Assembly (NCBI GenBank): GCA_029706075.1
Contig: JAINUG010000053.1
Coordinates: 1,178,001 to 1,242,000 of the forward strand
Length of the DNA stretch: 64,000 bases
Reading direction: 5' to 3'
Source: Aldrovandia affinis
Taxonomy: Eukaryota; Chordata; Actinopteri; Notacanthiformes; Halosauridae
In this document: positions 45,755 through 58,214 of the stretch, piece by piece
Numbering within the stretch: the first letter of the stretch is position 1
Layout of the letters: each line of letters begins with the position of its first letter
Notes under the pieces: model-generated
The model's database searches: none
The model's input: the letters and a program-made list of their open reading frames with translations, nothing else
What the model was told of the DNA's origin: nothing
Translations under genes and position numbers: made by a program

Positions 45755-47020
45755 GTATCATAGGGTGCTAACAATTGAATTTACTTTGCGGAGGCAAACA
45801 ATTGTTGCATCCCACCCAGTGTTGCATTTGAACTCCTGACTCTGGCTATGAGTGCATAGCACTGCCTTCTGCCTTGTACTGTTGGGTACGACCTCCCACC
45901 TCCTACCACACAGGATTGTGTTTATAGCCAACAGTGCCATTTTTATATACCTGTTGTATAAAGATTCAGTCTATAACTACTGTTCCTATGTGCTCCCACA
46001 AAACATTGGCTGATACTCAACTTTGGATTAACCACTGTGCCAGCACTGAAATGCATTATTAAAATTTAATAACCTTGAATTAGAAAATCCTCTACCACCT
46101 CCTATGTGTACAGCTGAGCTAGTTTGCCGGTTAGGATGAGAAGCTAGTTACGCTGAAATGCCTAGCGAGGGATGAGTGATAAAAGGTCATTCAACTATCG
46201 AGCTGTCATTTATTGAAGGTTATTGAGACTTTCAAGTATAACTTGACTTGGCTAGCTGTGTGAGTACCTGACATAATCTAGCTAACAAGCTAGATGGATA
46301 ACAGTTAATTGGCTAACATTCCCTGACATGTACTGTAGGGAGTTAGTTAATATGAGCTTTTTCTCTGATACTTTTTTGTTGTTGTTAGTGTTGACAAAAA
46401 ATATATATTTTCAGTGGATAGCAACATTGCTATTTCTTATTTGCTATGAACTGATCTGCTAGCTGTCCCGCAGACCTGAAAGCCTACTGTAATGCTACAG
46501 AGCCATTAAGCCTCATCTCTGGATAACTCCTTTTTATTATTTATTATCCCATTTCAAGTTGATTTTACTTCTTCATTATTAACATTGCCAAAGCAACTTT
46601 ATTATAATACGCTGAAGCCAAGGGTTGGGTCCAGTCCTGAGCCTCTCTCTCAACGATTACTGACTTACCCTCAGCTCTCAAAATAGCACAAAAAACTTCT
46701 CAGTCACCCCTTTGAGGGTGGCCCAACTCTATAATAATAATAATATTATAGTATATAATAAGAAACGTTCACCTCTACTGCCTCCTTTGATCCAGTGTAT
46801 GTGAATAGAGACATAATTCAGGTTTCCCTGTATTCCTTTCATCTGCTATCCCAGGATTCTACTTGTTATTTTCCCATGAATCGTTTTAAGTTATTAAATG
46901 CCTATAGTTTGCATACTACATTATTTTCTGCTAGAGAGAAGCTAAGCTGACACTGTTTTCATGAAAACTTGGTTGTGGGATTCTTGCAATTTATTTTATG
47001 AACTGTATCCACCCAAATTG

Positions 47021-47173
47021 TGGTTCTCTGTGGCTCAGTAGGTAGAGCATGGCGTTGGCAACGCTTAGGTTGTGGGTTCAATCCCCACTGGGGCCACATA
47101 TACTGAAAATGTATGCATTCACTACTGCAAGTCGCTTTGGATAAAAGCGTCTGCTAAATGGCATATATTATAT
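47021..47173 (+). mobile_element. Short tRNA-derived SINE, copy 1
   Basis: The head GGTTCTCTGTGGCTCAGTAGG continues into a B box GGGTTCAATCCCC. Between them GGCGTTGGCAACGC could form an anticodon arm with GGC in the loop, suggesting tRNA-Ala ancestry. It is followed by ACATATACTGAAAATGTATG and the tail GTCGCTTTGGATAAAAGCG. A copy is at 61612-61770. Its body is much shorter than the V-SINE-like family but the LINE tail is of the same type. Confidence 0.8.
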
Positions 47174-47727
47174 TATTATATTAAATTGTTATGCTACCTT
47201 GGTAGCTAGCTACAGTATAATCACAAATTTTCCACTATGGTGCAGGGACAAGAAATCATGTAATCATCGTGTAGGGTAGGCCCACAATTCAATGTGTGGT
47301 ATAATTATGAAACTCAACCAAGGACAACATACAGTCGTATGAAAAAGTTTAGGCACCCCTCTGAGGCTGCATAATAATTTACTCTGTCTTCACAGAAAAT
47401 GATCACAGTGGCATGCCATTCATTTTCTAATAAAAGCTGAGTACTGGGGTGTTTTCCAGACACAGATTTTTAGTGTAGCAATATTAAGTTGTATGAAATT
47501 AAATCAAACATGAAAAATAGGCTGTGCAAAAATTTGGGCACCCTTGTCATTTTGTTGATTTGAATACCTGTAACTACTTAACTGATTAATTGGAACACAA
47601 AATTTGTTTGATGAGCTCATTAAGCCTTGAACTTCATAGACAGGTGCATCCAATCATGAGAAAAGGTATTTAAGGTGGCCAATTGCAAGTTGTTCTTCTC
47701 TTTGACTCTCCTCTGAAGAGTAGCAAC

Positions 47728-48671
47728 ATGGGGGCCTCAAAACAACTCTCAAATGACCTGAAAACAAAGATTGTTCAGCATTATGGCTTAGGGGAAGGCT
47801 ACAAAAAGCTATCTAAGAGATTTCAGCTGTCAGTTTCCACCGTGAGGAACATAGTGAGGAAATGGAAGGCCACAGGCACAGTTCTTGTTAAGGCCAAAAG
47901 TGGCAGGCCAAGAAGAATATCGGAGAGGCAAAGGCGAAGGGTGGTGAGAATGGTCAAATACAACCCACAGACCACCTCCAAAGACCTACAAGGTCATCTT
48001 GCTGCAGATGGTGTCACTGTGCATCGTTCAACAATACAGCGCACTTTGCACAAGGAAAAGCTGTACGGGAGAGTGATGCGGAGGAAGCATTTTCTGCGCA
48101 CACGCCACAAACAGAGTCGCTTGAGGTATGCAAAAGCACATTTGGACAAGCCAGCTTCATTTTGGAATAAGGTGCTGTGGACTGATGAAACAAAGATTGA
48201 GTTATTTGGTCATAACAAGGGGGCGTTATGCATGGCTGGGAAAGAACAGCATTCCAAGAAAAACACTTGCTACCCACAGTAAAATTTGGTGGAAGTTCCA
48301 TCATGCTGTGGGGCTGTGTGGCCAGTGCCGGTACTGGGAATCTTGTTAAAGTTGAGGGTTGCATGGATTCCACTCAATATCAGCGGATTCTTGAGAATAA
48401 TATTTAAGAATCTGTCACAGAGTTGAAGTTGGATATTTCAACAAGACAACGACCCAAGACACTGCTCAAAATCTACTCAGGCATTCATGCAGAGGAACAA
48501 GTACAATGTTCTGGAATGGCCATCCCAGTCCCCAGACTTGAATATCATTGAAAATCTGTGGGATGATTTGAAGCGGGCTGTCCATGCTCGGCAACCATCA
48601 AACCTAACTGAACTGGAGATGTTTTGTATGGAGGAATGGTCCAAAATACCTTCATCCAGGATCCAGACACT
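47728..48671 (+). pseudogene. Tc1-like DD34E transposase, inactivated
   Basis: Cut-and-paste transposase. The ATG at 47728 opens MGASKQLSNDLKTKIVQHY and a paired-type helix-turn-helix domain, then KAKSGRPRRISERQRRR (GRPR motif between the two DNA-binding halves). The catalytic domain keeps all three acidic residues: Asp in LWTDETKIELFG (48184), Asp in FQQDNDPRH (48445) and Glu in LNIIENLW (48550). The last two are 34 residues apart. A frameshift near 48230 and a TAA in place of a codon near 48405 inactivate it. The C-terminus is cut by the solo LTR at 48677. It is distinct in sequence from the transposase at 13532-14435. Confidence 0.9.
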
Positions 48672-48676
48672 CATTA

Positions 48677-49634
48677 TGTTACGTTCTGAGTGTCTGTTCG
48701 GTTTGTTTTTTGTACTTTGTTTATTTATCTTTCTTCGAGTCATGTTTCTGTCACGTTCTGCTCCCTGTCTGTCCTTGTTCCGTTTATTTCGAGATCCACT
48801 CCTTGTCTTGTCATGCAGTTTTCTGGGAGTTTATACTTTTCGGGTTTTTTTCCGTCTTCGCTTATTATCTCGTTTTCTTCCTTCTTACTTTCTAGATTGC
48901 ACTTTGTATATATTAATTAGATGTATATATTACTAACCTACTAATCTACTAACGTTAGGGATTTAGATTAAGTTACTAACACTACTAATCACTAATTATC
49001 TCACGCTTCTAACTTTCGCTCATTCTCTCTCATTATCCTATCCCTGTTAGCTTTTCACTTTCCCTTTCATTCGCATGCAGCTTCTCTCTTTGCGTTCCTC
49101 CCCTTTAACTATGCACGTGTCTGCCTGTTCTCCCAGGTCGTTTATTGTATATATGTTTGTATGTTTCCCAGTCCGTGTCTTTCGTTTCCCCTCGTTATTC
49201 TATTAGCGAATCCCCTCGTTATTAGATTATTGATTCCCATTGTTTACACCTGTGTTCCTACCTCTCTCCTCCCAGTCACACCTGATTCCCATTGTGTTTT
49301 CTGTCTCTGCCTGTATATATGTTCAGTGTTTACGTTTTCTCTTTGTCAGTACGTTGATCCTTATTCACTGTGCCTACTCTTATTCAGCCAGTGTTTATTG
49401 ATTTTTCCGAGACATCCCTTCTGTTTACGACTCCGAGCCTGCCTAGCGATTCTGTCTGTTTGCCTTTCTGCCTACCTGTTTTGACTTTTTGGACTGCCTT
49501 TTTGTGACTACTCTCTGCATTGTGATTCTGTACCTTCGCTATATCTGACTCCTGGTTTTGACCCCTGCTTCCCAATAAATAACTCTTTTGCCTAAGTCCT
49601 GATCTGCGTCTTGGTCCTTATCCCGATCGTCACA
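48677..49634 (+). mobile_element. Solo LTR, 958 bp, with perfect CATTA duplication
   Basis: TGTTACGTTCTGAG...CCCGATCGTCACA, flanked by CATTA (48672-48676 and 49635-49639). Pyrimidine-rich, with a TATATATG box near 49314 and AATAAATAA near 49574. It lies in the 3' part of the Tc1 transposase gene. A truncated relative is at 9422-9744. No internal region is present, so it is a solo LTR. Confidence 0.9.
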
Positions 49635-49929
49635 CATTAGAGGCTATAGGAAGCATCTAGAGGCTGTTATTTTTGCAAAAGGAGGCTCTACTAAATATTG
49701 ATGTGATTTTTTTGTTGGGGTGCCCAAATTTATGCACCTGTCTAATTTTGTTTTGATGCATATTGCACATTTTCTGTTAATCCAATAAACCTAATTTCAC
49801 TACTTAAATATTACTGTGTCCATCAGTTATTTGATAGATCAAAATGAAGTTGTGGATCCAAACACCCAATGATTTATAAATGAAAATAATGGAAATTGTC
49901 AGGGGTGCCCAAACTTTTTCATACGACTG

Positions 49930-52374
49930 TGTAAGGGTTGGTGGTGATAGGCGCCACTCGCAGAACCCTAGGGGATCAAAAAGTTAGACGGAACCCGTCT
50001 AACCACTAGCTCTGTAAAACAGAGAATAGGGAAGATAATTAGGGATGAACGCAAAACACACCCACCGGGTGGTAACTCCAAGTGTCTTAAAACGTAAAGG
50101 CAATGATAGCCAAACGAACAAGTAGTAACCTGAACCAGTCCAACCGAACTGAACAAAAGCAACCTGAATCAAAGCACCGCCTAGCGGGCAAGGTTCTTTA
50201 TAATAGTTACAACTAAAAGTTCGTAAAATAAAGACACGAGTATCCCAAAATAAAGGCTAGGAGAGCCGAGAGAACATGGTTGAAACCAGAAACAGCCCAA
50301 CAGGCTGAACAACCAGAACCCGAACGAAAAGCGCTTAATAGCGAGCAGGGTTTTTTTATAGTGGGTACAATAAACATGTTAAACAGTTTGCATAATACCT
50401 AAAAGTTCCGAGCGTCCGAAAACGCGAAAGCCAGGAGAGCCACAGAACCACATTGCAACCCGAAACAGTCGAAGTGACTGAACAAACGAAACCCAACAAA
50501 AGCCCATAACAAATGAGCAAGGTTTCTAATAAGGGTACAATTTAAATAAGTATTATGTAAATACCCGAACCAATAATACTGAACATCCCAAAATGAGAAA
50601 GGCTAGGGGGAGCCCACAAAACCAGGTTATCACCTGAAACCAGTCTAGACGACTGAACCCATGAAAACCAAAATGAAAACGCTTAATAGCGAGCAAAGGG
50701 TTTTTTAGAAAGACACAAGTAAATAAATCATTATGACTGGACATAACCAAAAGTACTGAGCGTCCGGAACGCGGAAGAGCTAGGAGAGCCCACAAGATCA
50801 CATGGTAAAACCTGACCCACTAGTTCTGAACGTCCGAAAACTCGAAACGGTTAGGGGGGACCGGCAGAACAGCAGGACGACTGGACCCACATCCGACATC
50901 CTCGTCAGACAGCAGGGCCCACAAGTTGACCCACATCTGGCATCCGCAAAAACTGCAAAGCCACCAAAACAACATTGAAACCCGAAGACAGCCTCAGCGA
51001 CCAGGAGGGTACAATTTACACACGAGAGAAGTACAATAGTGGGTACAATTAAATGGTGGCGAAAAGGTCTGAGCGTATGGAAACGCAGGAGCCTAAGAGA
51101 CAGTTAGGGGGGGATGACAGACAGCAGGGCACAACAAGACCCACATCTGACGTCCGCCAAAACACGAAACGGATTAAGGGGGACCGACAGAACCACAGGG
51201 TAACACCTATACCAGGAGATCTGCTGAACAAAATGAAACCCAGAATAAAAGCGCATTATAGCGAACAAGGAATCATTTGTAGATGACAAAAGAATAATTT
51301 ATAATGACCAGACATAACCAACAGTTCGGAGTATCCGAAAAACGTGAAAGGCTATGAGAGCCGACAGAACACGTTTGTCACCCGAAAACAGTCGAACCGA
51401 ATGTTAAGACTTGACCCATAAGTTCTGAGCGTAAGAAAACGCAGGGGGGGCTAGAAGAGCCGCGAGAACAATATGGAAACCCAAAACAGACGAACTGGCT
51501 GAACAAAATGAAACCAAACAGAAAGCGCTTAATAGCGAACAAGGTTTCTATTTGTAAGTGACACAGAAATAATTTATAATGACCTGACATAACCCACAGT
51601 TCTGTGCGTCCGAAAACGTGAAAGACTAAGAGAGCCGACAGAACAAGATTGTCACCCGAAAACAGTCTCAGCGACCCAACAAAAGAAACTTAACCAATCG
51701 CTCCTACACACGAGCGAAGATTCAAATGCGGGTACAATTTACACACGAGAGAAGTTTCAAATGTGGGTACAATTAAATGGGGAATGAACCGACCTTAACC
51801 CAAAACTCTTAATGTCCAAAACGAGAAAGGCAGTTAGCCAAAAGAACCAGTAGTAACCCACGAACCAGTCGAACCGGCTGGATAAAACGAAACCAAAAGA
51901 AAAGCGCATTTTAGCGAACAAGGTTTCTAAAAGCAGGAAACTAAATAAGTTCTTTCGTAGGACCAGAGTACTCCCCAAAAACGTAAACGGCTAGAAGAGC
52001 CAAAAGAACAAGTTAGCAACCCAAAACAGTCGAACAGACTGACGAACGGAAACCAACCGAAAACCCCCAATTAGAGAGAAAGGTTTCCTTAAAAGGTACA
52101 ACTAACTAAGTTCTTGCGTTTTTTTAAAAGGGATTGAATTGGAGATAGTCGTTTCTAAAGAAAGGTCTTTGTGAAGTCTTTGTGAACGTCTTGAAAAAGA
52201 CATTCTTACCTTACCGGCTAAAAATCGTAAAGAAGGCTTACGATTTCGCCCCGAATGAAGTTGGGTGCGAGTAATTATAGGGAAGAGATAATTGGTCATT
52301 CAAGCCAGCTGAGCGCGTTAAGGAAAAAGGCGCACACCGCCATCTGGTGGTGAATCTGGGGAACAACCGTGACA
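49930..52374. mobile_element. Unrecognised 2.4-kb TG...CA element full of internal repeats
   Basis: Starts TGTAAGGGTTGG and ends ACAACCGTGACA, flanked by the 6-bp duplication CGACTG (49924-49929 and 52375-52380), which lies within the right end of a Tc1 element. TG...CA ends and a short duplication indicate integrase-mediated insertion, as for LTR elements. No Gag, protease or polymerase motif was seen in any frame. Most of the length (about 50080-52095) is a degenerate tandem array. I judge it to be a very long solo LTR with an internal array. The alternative is a non-autonomous, protein-free retroelement. I do not recognise the family and cannot fix its strand. Confidence 0.65.
50080..52095. 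repeat. Degenerate tandem array, about ten units of 155-200 bp
   Basis: Each unit carries up to four modules in a fixed order. First, a CGTCCGAAAACGCGAAAGGC block with GGCTAGGAGAGCC (stem GGCT/AGCC). Second, a CAGTCGAA...GACTG stem. Third, AAGCGCTTAATAGCGA (stem CGCT/AGCG). Fourth, AAGGTTTCTAATAAGGGTAC. The third module recurs near 50184, 50340, 50514, 50688, 51260, 51534, 51713, 51914 and 52072. The interval 50700-51250 holds rearranged partial units. Stems vary in sequence between units (CAGTCGAAGTGACTG, CAGTCTAGACGACTG, CAGTCGAACAGACTG). Confidence 0.75.
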
Positions 52375-54351
52375 CGACTGTATCTGTGCAAGGTAGCTGT
52401 TCCTACTTAAACACTAATTTTTCTCTCATTATTAATCTAAGGCAGGCTACAAACACCACAAAACACCCCCAAAAGCTCTGCCGGCCAGATACTCCCTGCT
52501 GAGTATCTGATTTGCAATGGAAAATTGTGAATTACATTTATACAATTGGCCCTACATTTTTCTAATCTATAAATATATTATATTTTGCTTGCTACCACTA
52601 GATGTGGTGTGTTTGTGGAATTTTAATTATTTTATGATTTTTTGATTGAATGTACATGGAATGTGAGCCAGCAACAAAGAGTGTATTCCACCACAGAAGG
52701 AGAGGGAGGTCAGGAGAATGCAGGCACAGTTTCAGGCCAACCATTTATTAATACGAATACTCTATTAATACTTAATACTAAGAGAGTAAAAACGGTTTAT
52801 GATTTTATTTAAGTCATAAAATACTGAACAGCCATGCTACTTGAAGACCTTTAAGGCTGAACAAAGCTTCCAGTCCTGCATTAATAGGAATCTGTGGATA
52901 AGCAGATCAAAATTGACAAATCTTCTCTTGGCTGGAAATGTTATTTTTCTTCTTTCTTGAACTTGAAGTCAGATAATTGATCATTCGTTTGTTCCATTTG
53001 AAGGGGGGGAATCAATGAAGCTATTTCATAAATTAGGTCTTTCTTCTCTCCCATTTGATATGTGAAAGGCAATACATTGATTTTAATTGTGTCCCTCGTT
53101 GTGACACTGGCCTGATGATGTCTATCACACTCTCACGGTACCGAGCTGACCTTTTCCAACAGAGCTGAATAGCAGCATGTGTCTGCGGACACTAGGGCAT
53201 ATTCTGCTGGATTAGACATGAATGCACCTTGGAGTGAGGCTGCAGCAACACGGCCAGATAAGGACACATAAGTAGTACCAGCACACCTTTTTGATTCTCC
53301 TGAGTGAACTGCATTGTTACAACCTTTTGACCAGCAATGGTCCTCATCAGGTTACCACAGAAAAGGCACCGGACCTGTAAAAAAGGCTTGACATCTCAGG
53401 TAGAAGGTGGCAACACCTTTTTGTCCTGGTCATATGAGAAGCACAACAGGATGCTCATTTTAAAAACTGTTGTGGTTTTATTCCTGACAACATACAAAAT
53501 AAAGAAATTGTGTTTGTGTGGGGGGGGGGGTTGACCATGAATCCTTATTTGCATCTATTCTGTGGATGGAAATGAAAAAGAATCAAGACTGTAGAAGAAC
53601 AATTCGTTTAGAGGATTTGTCTAATGTCTTAATTGAGCCCTTTGGTGACGGTGCATTCAGGGGAACAATTTAGTCGAATTCCCTTTGAAGTAATAACATT
53701 CACATTCAGCGGCTGTGTGCTGAATGTGTTTACAGTTACTGGGTCTTTGCATTGCATGCAAATGTGTAGACGGGCGCGGGTGTTGTTTTTTTCTTCACAA
53801 AAGCACTGGCTCGTATCCCCAACACACTGGTCCAGCCAGCTCTCGTTCACCCTGGACACACAAACACGTGCTCATGAGTGCCCCACAAAGGACACACCAG
53901 GCAGTGACAATTACTTTGTGAAGTAAACTGTGCAAGATAAAATTGCCTGCAGAAACATTTTACACCCCATGATTGTGTAATTATTACCAAGGCCAGGGAG
54001 CTGTCTTGTTGGCTGCGGGATGGATGAACCTTAAACATCTGTTCAATCCAGTTTTGCTTTTCTCTGAAATTGCCGGAATACTCAGTAGGGTTGGTTAAAG
54101 GTGACCACCAATTTTCGATAAAACAGTGAACAGGTATCGTAGGAACAGTAGATTATCTGATGAGCACATTACTGAAAGAGCTGGGTCAGAGTGATTATGA
54201 GCATGAAGGCTACATGTGACCAGCCCGTTTTGGATCCATGATATACTCAATTTTATTGATTTCAAAGTGATATAGCCTTGTAATTATTTTGGGGTAAGGA
54301 GTTGGATTTGGCAAACAGAAGGTCATTAATTAGAATTGCTATTGGGAAAGT

Positions 54352-55365
54352 TGTCACGGTTCCATGTAATTCATGCCACGTTTTATGTTTCATTCATGTC
54401 ACGTTTCATTTCATGTCATGTCTTGATTCGGTTTTTATGTTACGTTTCTGTTCATGTTTAAAGCATACACTTTTTCATGTTCTTTCCGCAAATCTTGCGT
54501 TCATGCTTTCTCTCTCTCTCTCGCTGTCGCTCACGTTTCCTTATTGTTTCCCCTCCTTGTCTGATTACTAATTTACTAACGATTAGATAGGTTTATTGTT
54601 TCTGCTAGCACGATTGGCAATTTAGTAACTCTAATTGCCGACGTGCTGGAGATTTACTAATTACTAACTTGCTAACCATGTATTCATGTTTCCTTTCGTT
54701 TCTGGTTCATGTCTGATTTACTAATCTACTAACGGTAGGTCCGGATAGGATAATTACTAACAACGACTAATTATCTTGTTATCTTGTCACGCTCTCCTCA
54801 GCTGTTTTCTGTTTCGCTCTGTTCTCAAGCTCTGTGTCTGCACCTGTCTACACCTCCATATAAGCTCAGTGTTTTTGTCACGTCCTTGCGAAATTGTTGC
54901 CTATATTTCTATAGCACTTTTGAGCGTTTTCCAAGTCTGATTTCATTGTTACAATCCAAGCCTGTTTTATGACCATTGTTACTGCCTGCCGTTTTGTTAC
55001 CAGTGCCTGTTTAGACCACAAGTTTTTGCCTGCTGTCTTTTGTGCCTTTGCCCCGCGGAGCAGACTTCGGTCTTGACTCTTGCACCGTCCCTCACTACGA
55101 GCCTGCCTACCGTCCTCCTGTACCTCTGCCCCGCTGACAGCTACTCTGGTTTGTTTTGGATTTTGCATGGTTTACCGAGTTCGAGACTGCCTTCTCCCTC
55201 GGTACTGTACTTTGGTTATTGGCTTGAGTTTTTGGTTATCGGACTTTGCTTTTGTTTTGACTACGTCTGCTGAACATTCCTCTAATAAAGCCCTTGCGGG
55301 TCTTTATTTTATGTCTTTGTTTCTGAGTCGTGCATTTCGGGTCCAACCCTCACGTACCTGTCTCA
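54352..55365 (+). mobile_element. Solo LTR, 1014 bp, with perfect AAAGT duplication
   Basis: TGTCACGGTTCC...GTACCTGTCTCA, flanked by AAAGT (54347-54351 and 55366-55370). A TATA-like CATATAAGCTCAG lies near 54856 and AATAAAGCCC near 55285, so it reads on the + strand. It shares the ACTAATCTACTAACG style of words with the LTR at 48677-49634, hinting at a distant relationship, but it is a different family. No internal region. Confidence 0.85.
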
Positions 55366-55387
55366 AAAGTAATATTTTAACTTTATC

Positions 55388-55490
55388 AAGGTGTTTAACC
55401 CGAAATGCTCCAGTAAAATATCCAGCTGTATAAATGGACAATGTTTGAAGTGAGAGCTCTGACCTGAATAACGGTGTCTGCTTAGTAAAT
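55388..55490 (+). mobile_element. V-SINE-like fragment
   Basis: CAAGGTGTTTAACCCGAAATG, then CCAGTAAAATATCCAGCTGT and a damaged tail (AACGGTGTCTGCTTAGTAAAT). This is the central domain and tail of the family at 20323-20549, with the tRNA head missing. It starts just after the solo LTR. Confidence 0.65.
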
Positions 55491-57019
55491 CTGTATCATG
55501 AGATAAACTTTTGTGACACATAGTAGCTAAGTCCTGGGGACTGCTAGGTTGGCGGAGGAGGTACCCAGCTGAGCCTGTGATGAGCGCGGTGGCCAGAGGG
55601 GAGTGTCACATCACATCAGACCTGCCTTTCTGACAGACACCAGCCACAGCACCAAGGCCTAGCCCTCACATGTCCTGAGGCATCATCTCTCCTTTTGTTA
55701 CCCGGAATCAAGGCACAAACAACACTCCCATTTCGGCGAGGATTGTGTCGTGCCCCCCATTCCCCCACGGGCCTGGAGTGAAATTCAAACAGGTCCCAAA
55801 CAATAATCCTCAAACAGCTAAAAAAAAAAGGGATAAAATGGGAAGAGTTTTCTCACCCAGGGAGATTATAGAGGGGTGATTTTTAGTGTGTCTAGATTTA
55901 GGTAATGTGGCTGCTACAGAACTTAACAAATTATAATCATGTAATATTGGTGTAACTACAATGTAATAGCAATATTGAAGGTTAGGTAAATCTATGGGCA
56001 TATCCTATATGTCTAAGATCTTGTTGTATACAATCCATGAAGGATAGAATAACCTTTTGCTTGGAATTCCATTAAGGATTAAGTGAAGATAATTAGGAAA
56101 TATTATAGAAGTGACATTATGATTCCTAAGTATTCTACCTGTACCCCTCCCTTTTGAGGAATATTGCTTTTTCTCAGTATTAAAAATGTCAACAGACCAT
56201 AAAATGAACTCTGCTCATCTCTCCAATACATTCAGAAGCATTCACTGTATAACTCAAACGGAACATGCATATTTCATGAGGTTTATAATCGGAATTGCAT
56301 CCTTTTTTTTATTAGTATTTTAATCCTTGGACTCTCTATGATACTGCTTTCCCCATGGTGCAGATGAGACCACATACTGTGTAAGGATTTGAGTTATTAT
56401 TTTCTCATCATTAAACGTGTCGGCTCAGGAAAAAGTCTTTAAAGAAAAGACATGAAAAAGAAGCAATATGTAAGCTCAGTGGTGGATGACAGAACAGAAA
56501 TCCCTCTTGGGTGGTAACACTTGTCCTCTGCACTATATGTTATCCCACAAACATCTCATAAAATACGTCCTATAGAAGGGTCAGTGAAGCTTGGATATTA
56601 CTTTATAGCCATCGTGTCTGAAAATAATGAAGTTACTGTCTATGTATTTATACGTACACCTTCCTGCTTTGTCATTGCGAAATAAATTAACCAGAATAAC
56701 AAACTCTCACCTTCTAGCAGAGTGTGTAGATCTTCCTTTTGAAGCAATGGACTACTTCAAAGGGAATCTGACTCAGAGTTTGTAAAGAGTTTTTTTTTGT
56801 AAATCCAAAGATGATGAAAGCCATTCAGTGAATTCAAATTTAATTTACTCAGTCATCCATTAAAATAGTTTCTCTCTCTCTCTCTCCCTCTCTCTCTGTT
56901 TCTCAAATTCTGTATCTCTCTTTCTCTTCTCGGTGAAGCAGGAAAGCTTGTGTGGCAAATTAGCAGTCTTGCAATGAATGACAATGAGGAGAAGTGAGGA
57001 CATGATTGACTTAAAAGGG

Positions 57020-57835
57020 GTTGCACTTTACATTAAGTGGCCCTAATACCTGTGTAGTTACACTGTACCTACTGTGTACTTTCACATTGTTACATAGCAC
57101 TTACAACCTTAAAGCCTGTTTGTGGTTTAAGGAGTTACACATGTGTAACAATGATTTGTATTGTTTATGTAAGTACACGTGTAACAAGAAATATGTTATA
57201 TTGTGTAAGTACACTGTAATGTGAAATCAAATTGTGTAACAAGAGTTGTAACTAACAAGTGAATCAACACAACTTCCCACTCAAGGTATCGTCCAAAACA
57301 TGGGTCAATGATAAATGGAGCACTGCTGATATCTATATGGATGTATTACGTTTATTTGTACCCACTTGCAGTCCACCCATACATAATAGAAAGATGGATT
57401 TGGTACTGTTTGTTCAAAATTGATGATTATGAATGTGTAGAAAGATTGTTTCAGATGTTCAGATATTTCACTTCAGGGGTTAACTCTTTTCAATTTTCAA
57501 TTTTTACTCTCAAAAAACATACACAAATAGCATTCTGGTTTGAAAGTCCATGTTCATGTGTTGTATGAAATACTATATGTATCAAATGTTTCTTGTACTT
57601 TATTTCCTACAGCACGACATGTGAGGAGGTATCTTTAGTCACCTTAATGTGTGCAGCTGTGCACTGTGCCCACTTTTGTTTAAACCAAGGTAAGTTTGGG
57701 TAACAACCGTGTATGTACATGATAAATGCACAGGTACTGCCCACTTAATTTAAAATGTAAAACCATAGTTACTTCTGTATACCAACAGTGTATGTACATG
57801 GTAAGTGCACAGGAACTGTCCACTTAATGCAAGCA
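57020..57835. mobile_element. Possible DNA transposon remnant with inverted ends
   Basis: TTACATTAAGTGGCCCTAAT at about 57028 faces ACTGTCCACTTAATGCAAG at about 57815 (shared inverted core CATTAAGTGG). A second right-end-like copy, CTGCCCACTTAATTTAAA, lies about 80 bp before it, so the right end seems duplicated. Many GTGTAACA and GTAAGTACAC words fill the left part. No coding region or target duplication was defined. Confidence 0.4.
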
Positions 57836-58214
57836 TCCAATGTTGAAGTCCAAGGTCAATGATGGCATTTGTCACTGGCTAGCTAGCGATGAAACACGTC
57901 GAAAGACATGGTTTTGTAGCTGACTACACCAACTGCTTCTTGGTCTAAGACTATAAGTCCATGGTTTTGCAGCCTACCTTGTCATACTAGCTATCTGAAT
58001 TAGGAAACAATATTTTGCATGGTTTACACATAAAATGATAAGAAATACATTTTAGATTTTTTTTTTTGCTGGCCACAGAAATGATACATCATTGGGGGAT
58101 GTAGTAATGGTAACTTGCCTACTAGCTTCGCTGCTCTATCCCTCGCTGTCTTGGCAGTTGTAAACATAGCCTCATTGCTTTGCCTCTCACTGTCACTTTT
58201 AGGATTTAGCTTTT

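Larger units (their letters stand above)
47332..52380 (+). mobile_element. Tc1-like transposon carrying two LTR insertions
   Basis: Left end CAGTCGTATGAAAAAGTTTA at 47332 after TA (47330-47331). The complementary right end is at 49900-49929. Its last six bases are duplicated at 52375-52380 and followed by TA (52381-52382). Inner repeats (AAATTTGGGCACCC at about 47529, its complement at about 49720) give the inverted-repeat/direct-repeat layout. Without the LTRs at 48677-49634 and 49930-52374 and their target duplications, the transposon would be about 1.6 kb, a normal Tc1 size. Confidence 0.85.

Noticed and set aside
47021..47098. tRNA-Ala gene
   Set aside because: The acceptor stem does not pair well and the sequence runs into a SINE body and LINE tail. 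A second copy at 61612 has the same extension.
50553..51978. Repeated peptide (FAIKRF then FGF then DWF) on the minus strand of the array
   Set aside because: The similar short frames arise because the DNA units repeat. They have no shared start, are broken by stops in each unit, and match no family I know.
50080..52095. Possible CRISPR-like or satellite array
   Set aside because: Units are diverged, unequal in length and without spacers. They lie inside an element with LTR-type ends in a vertebrate genome.
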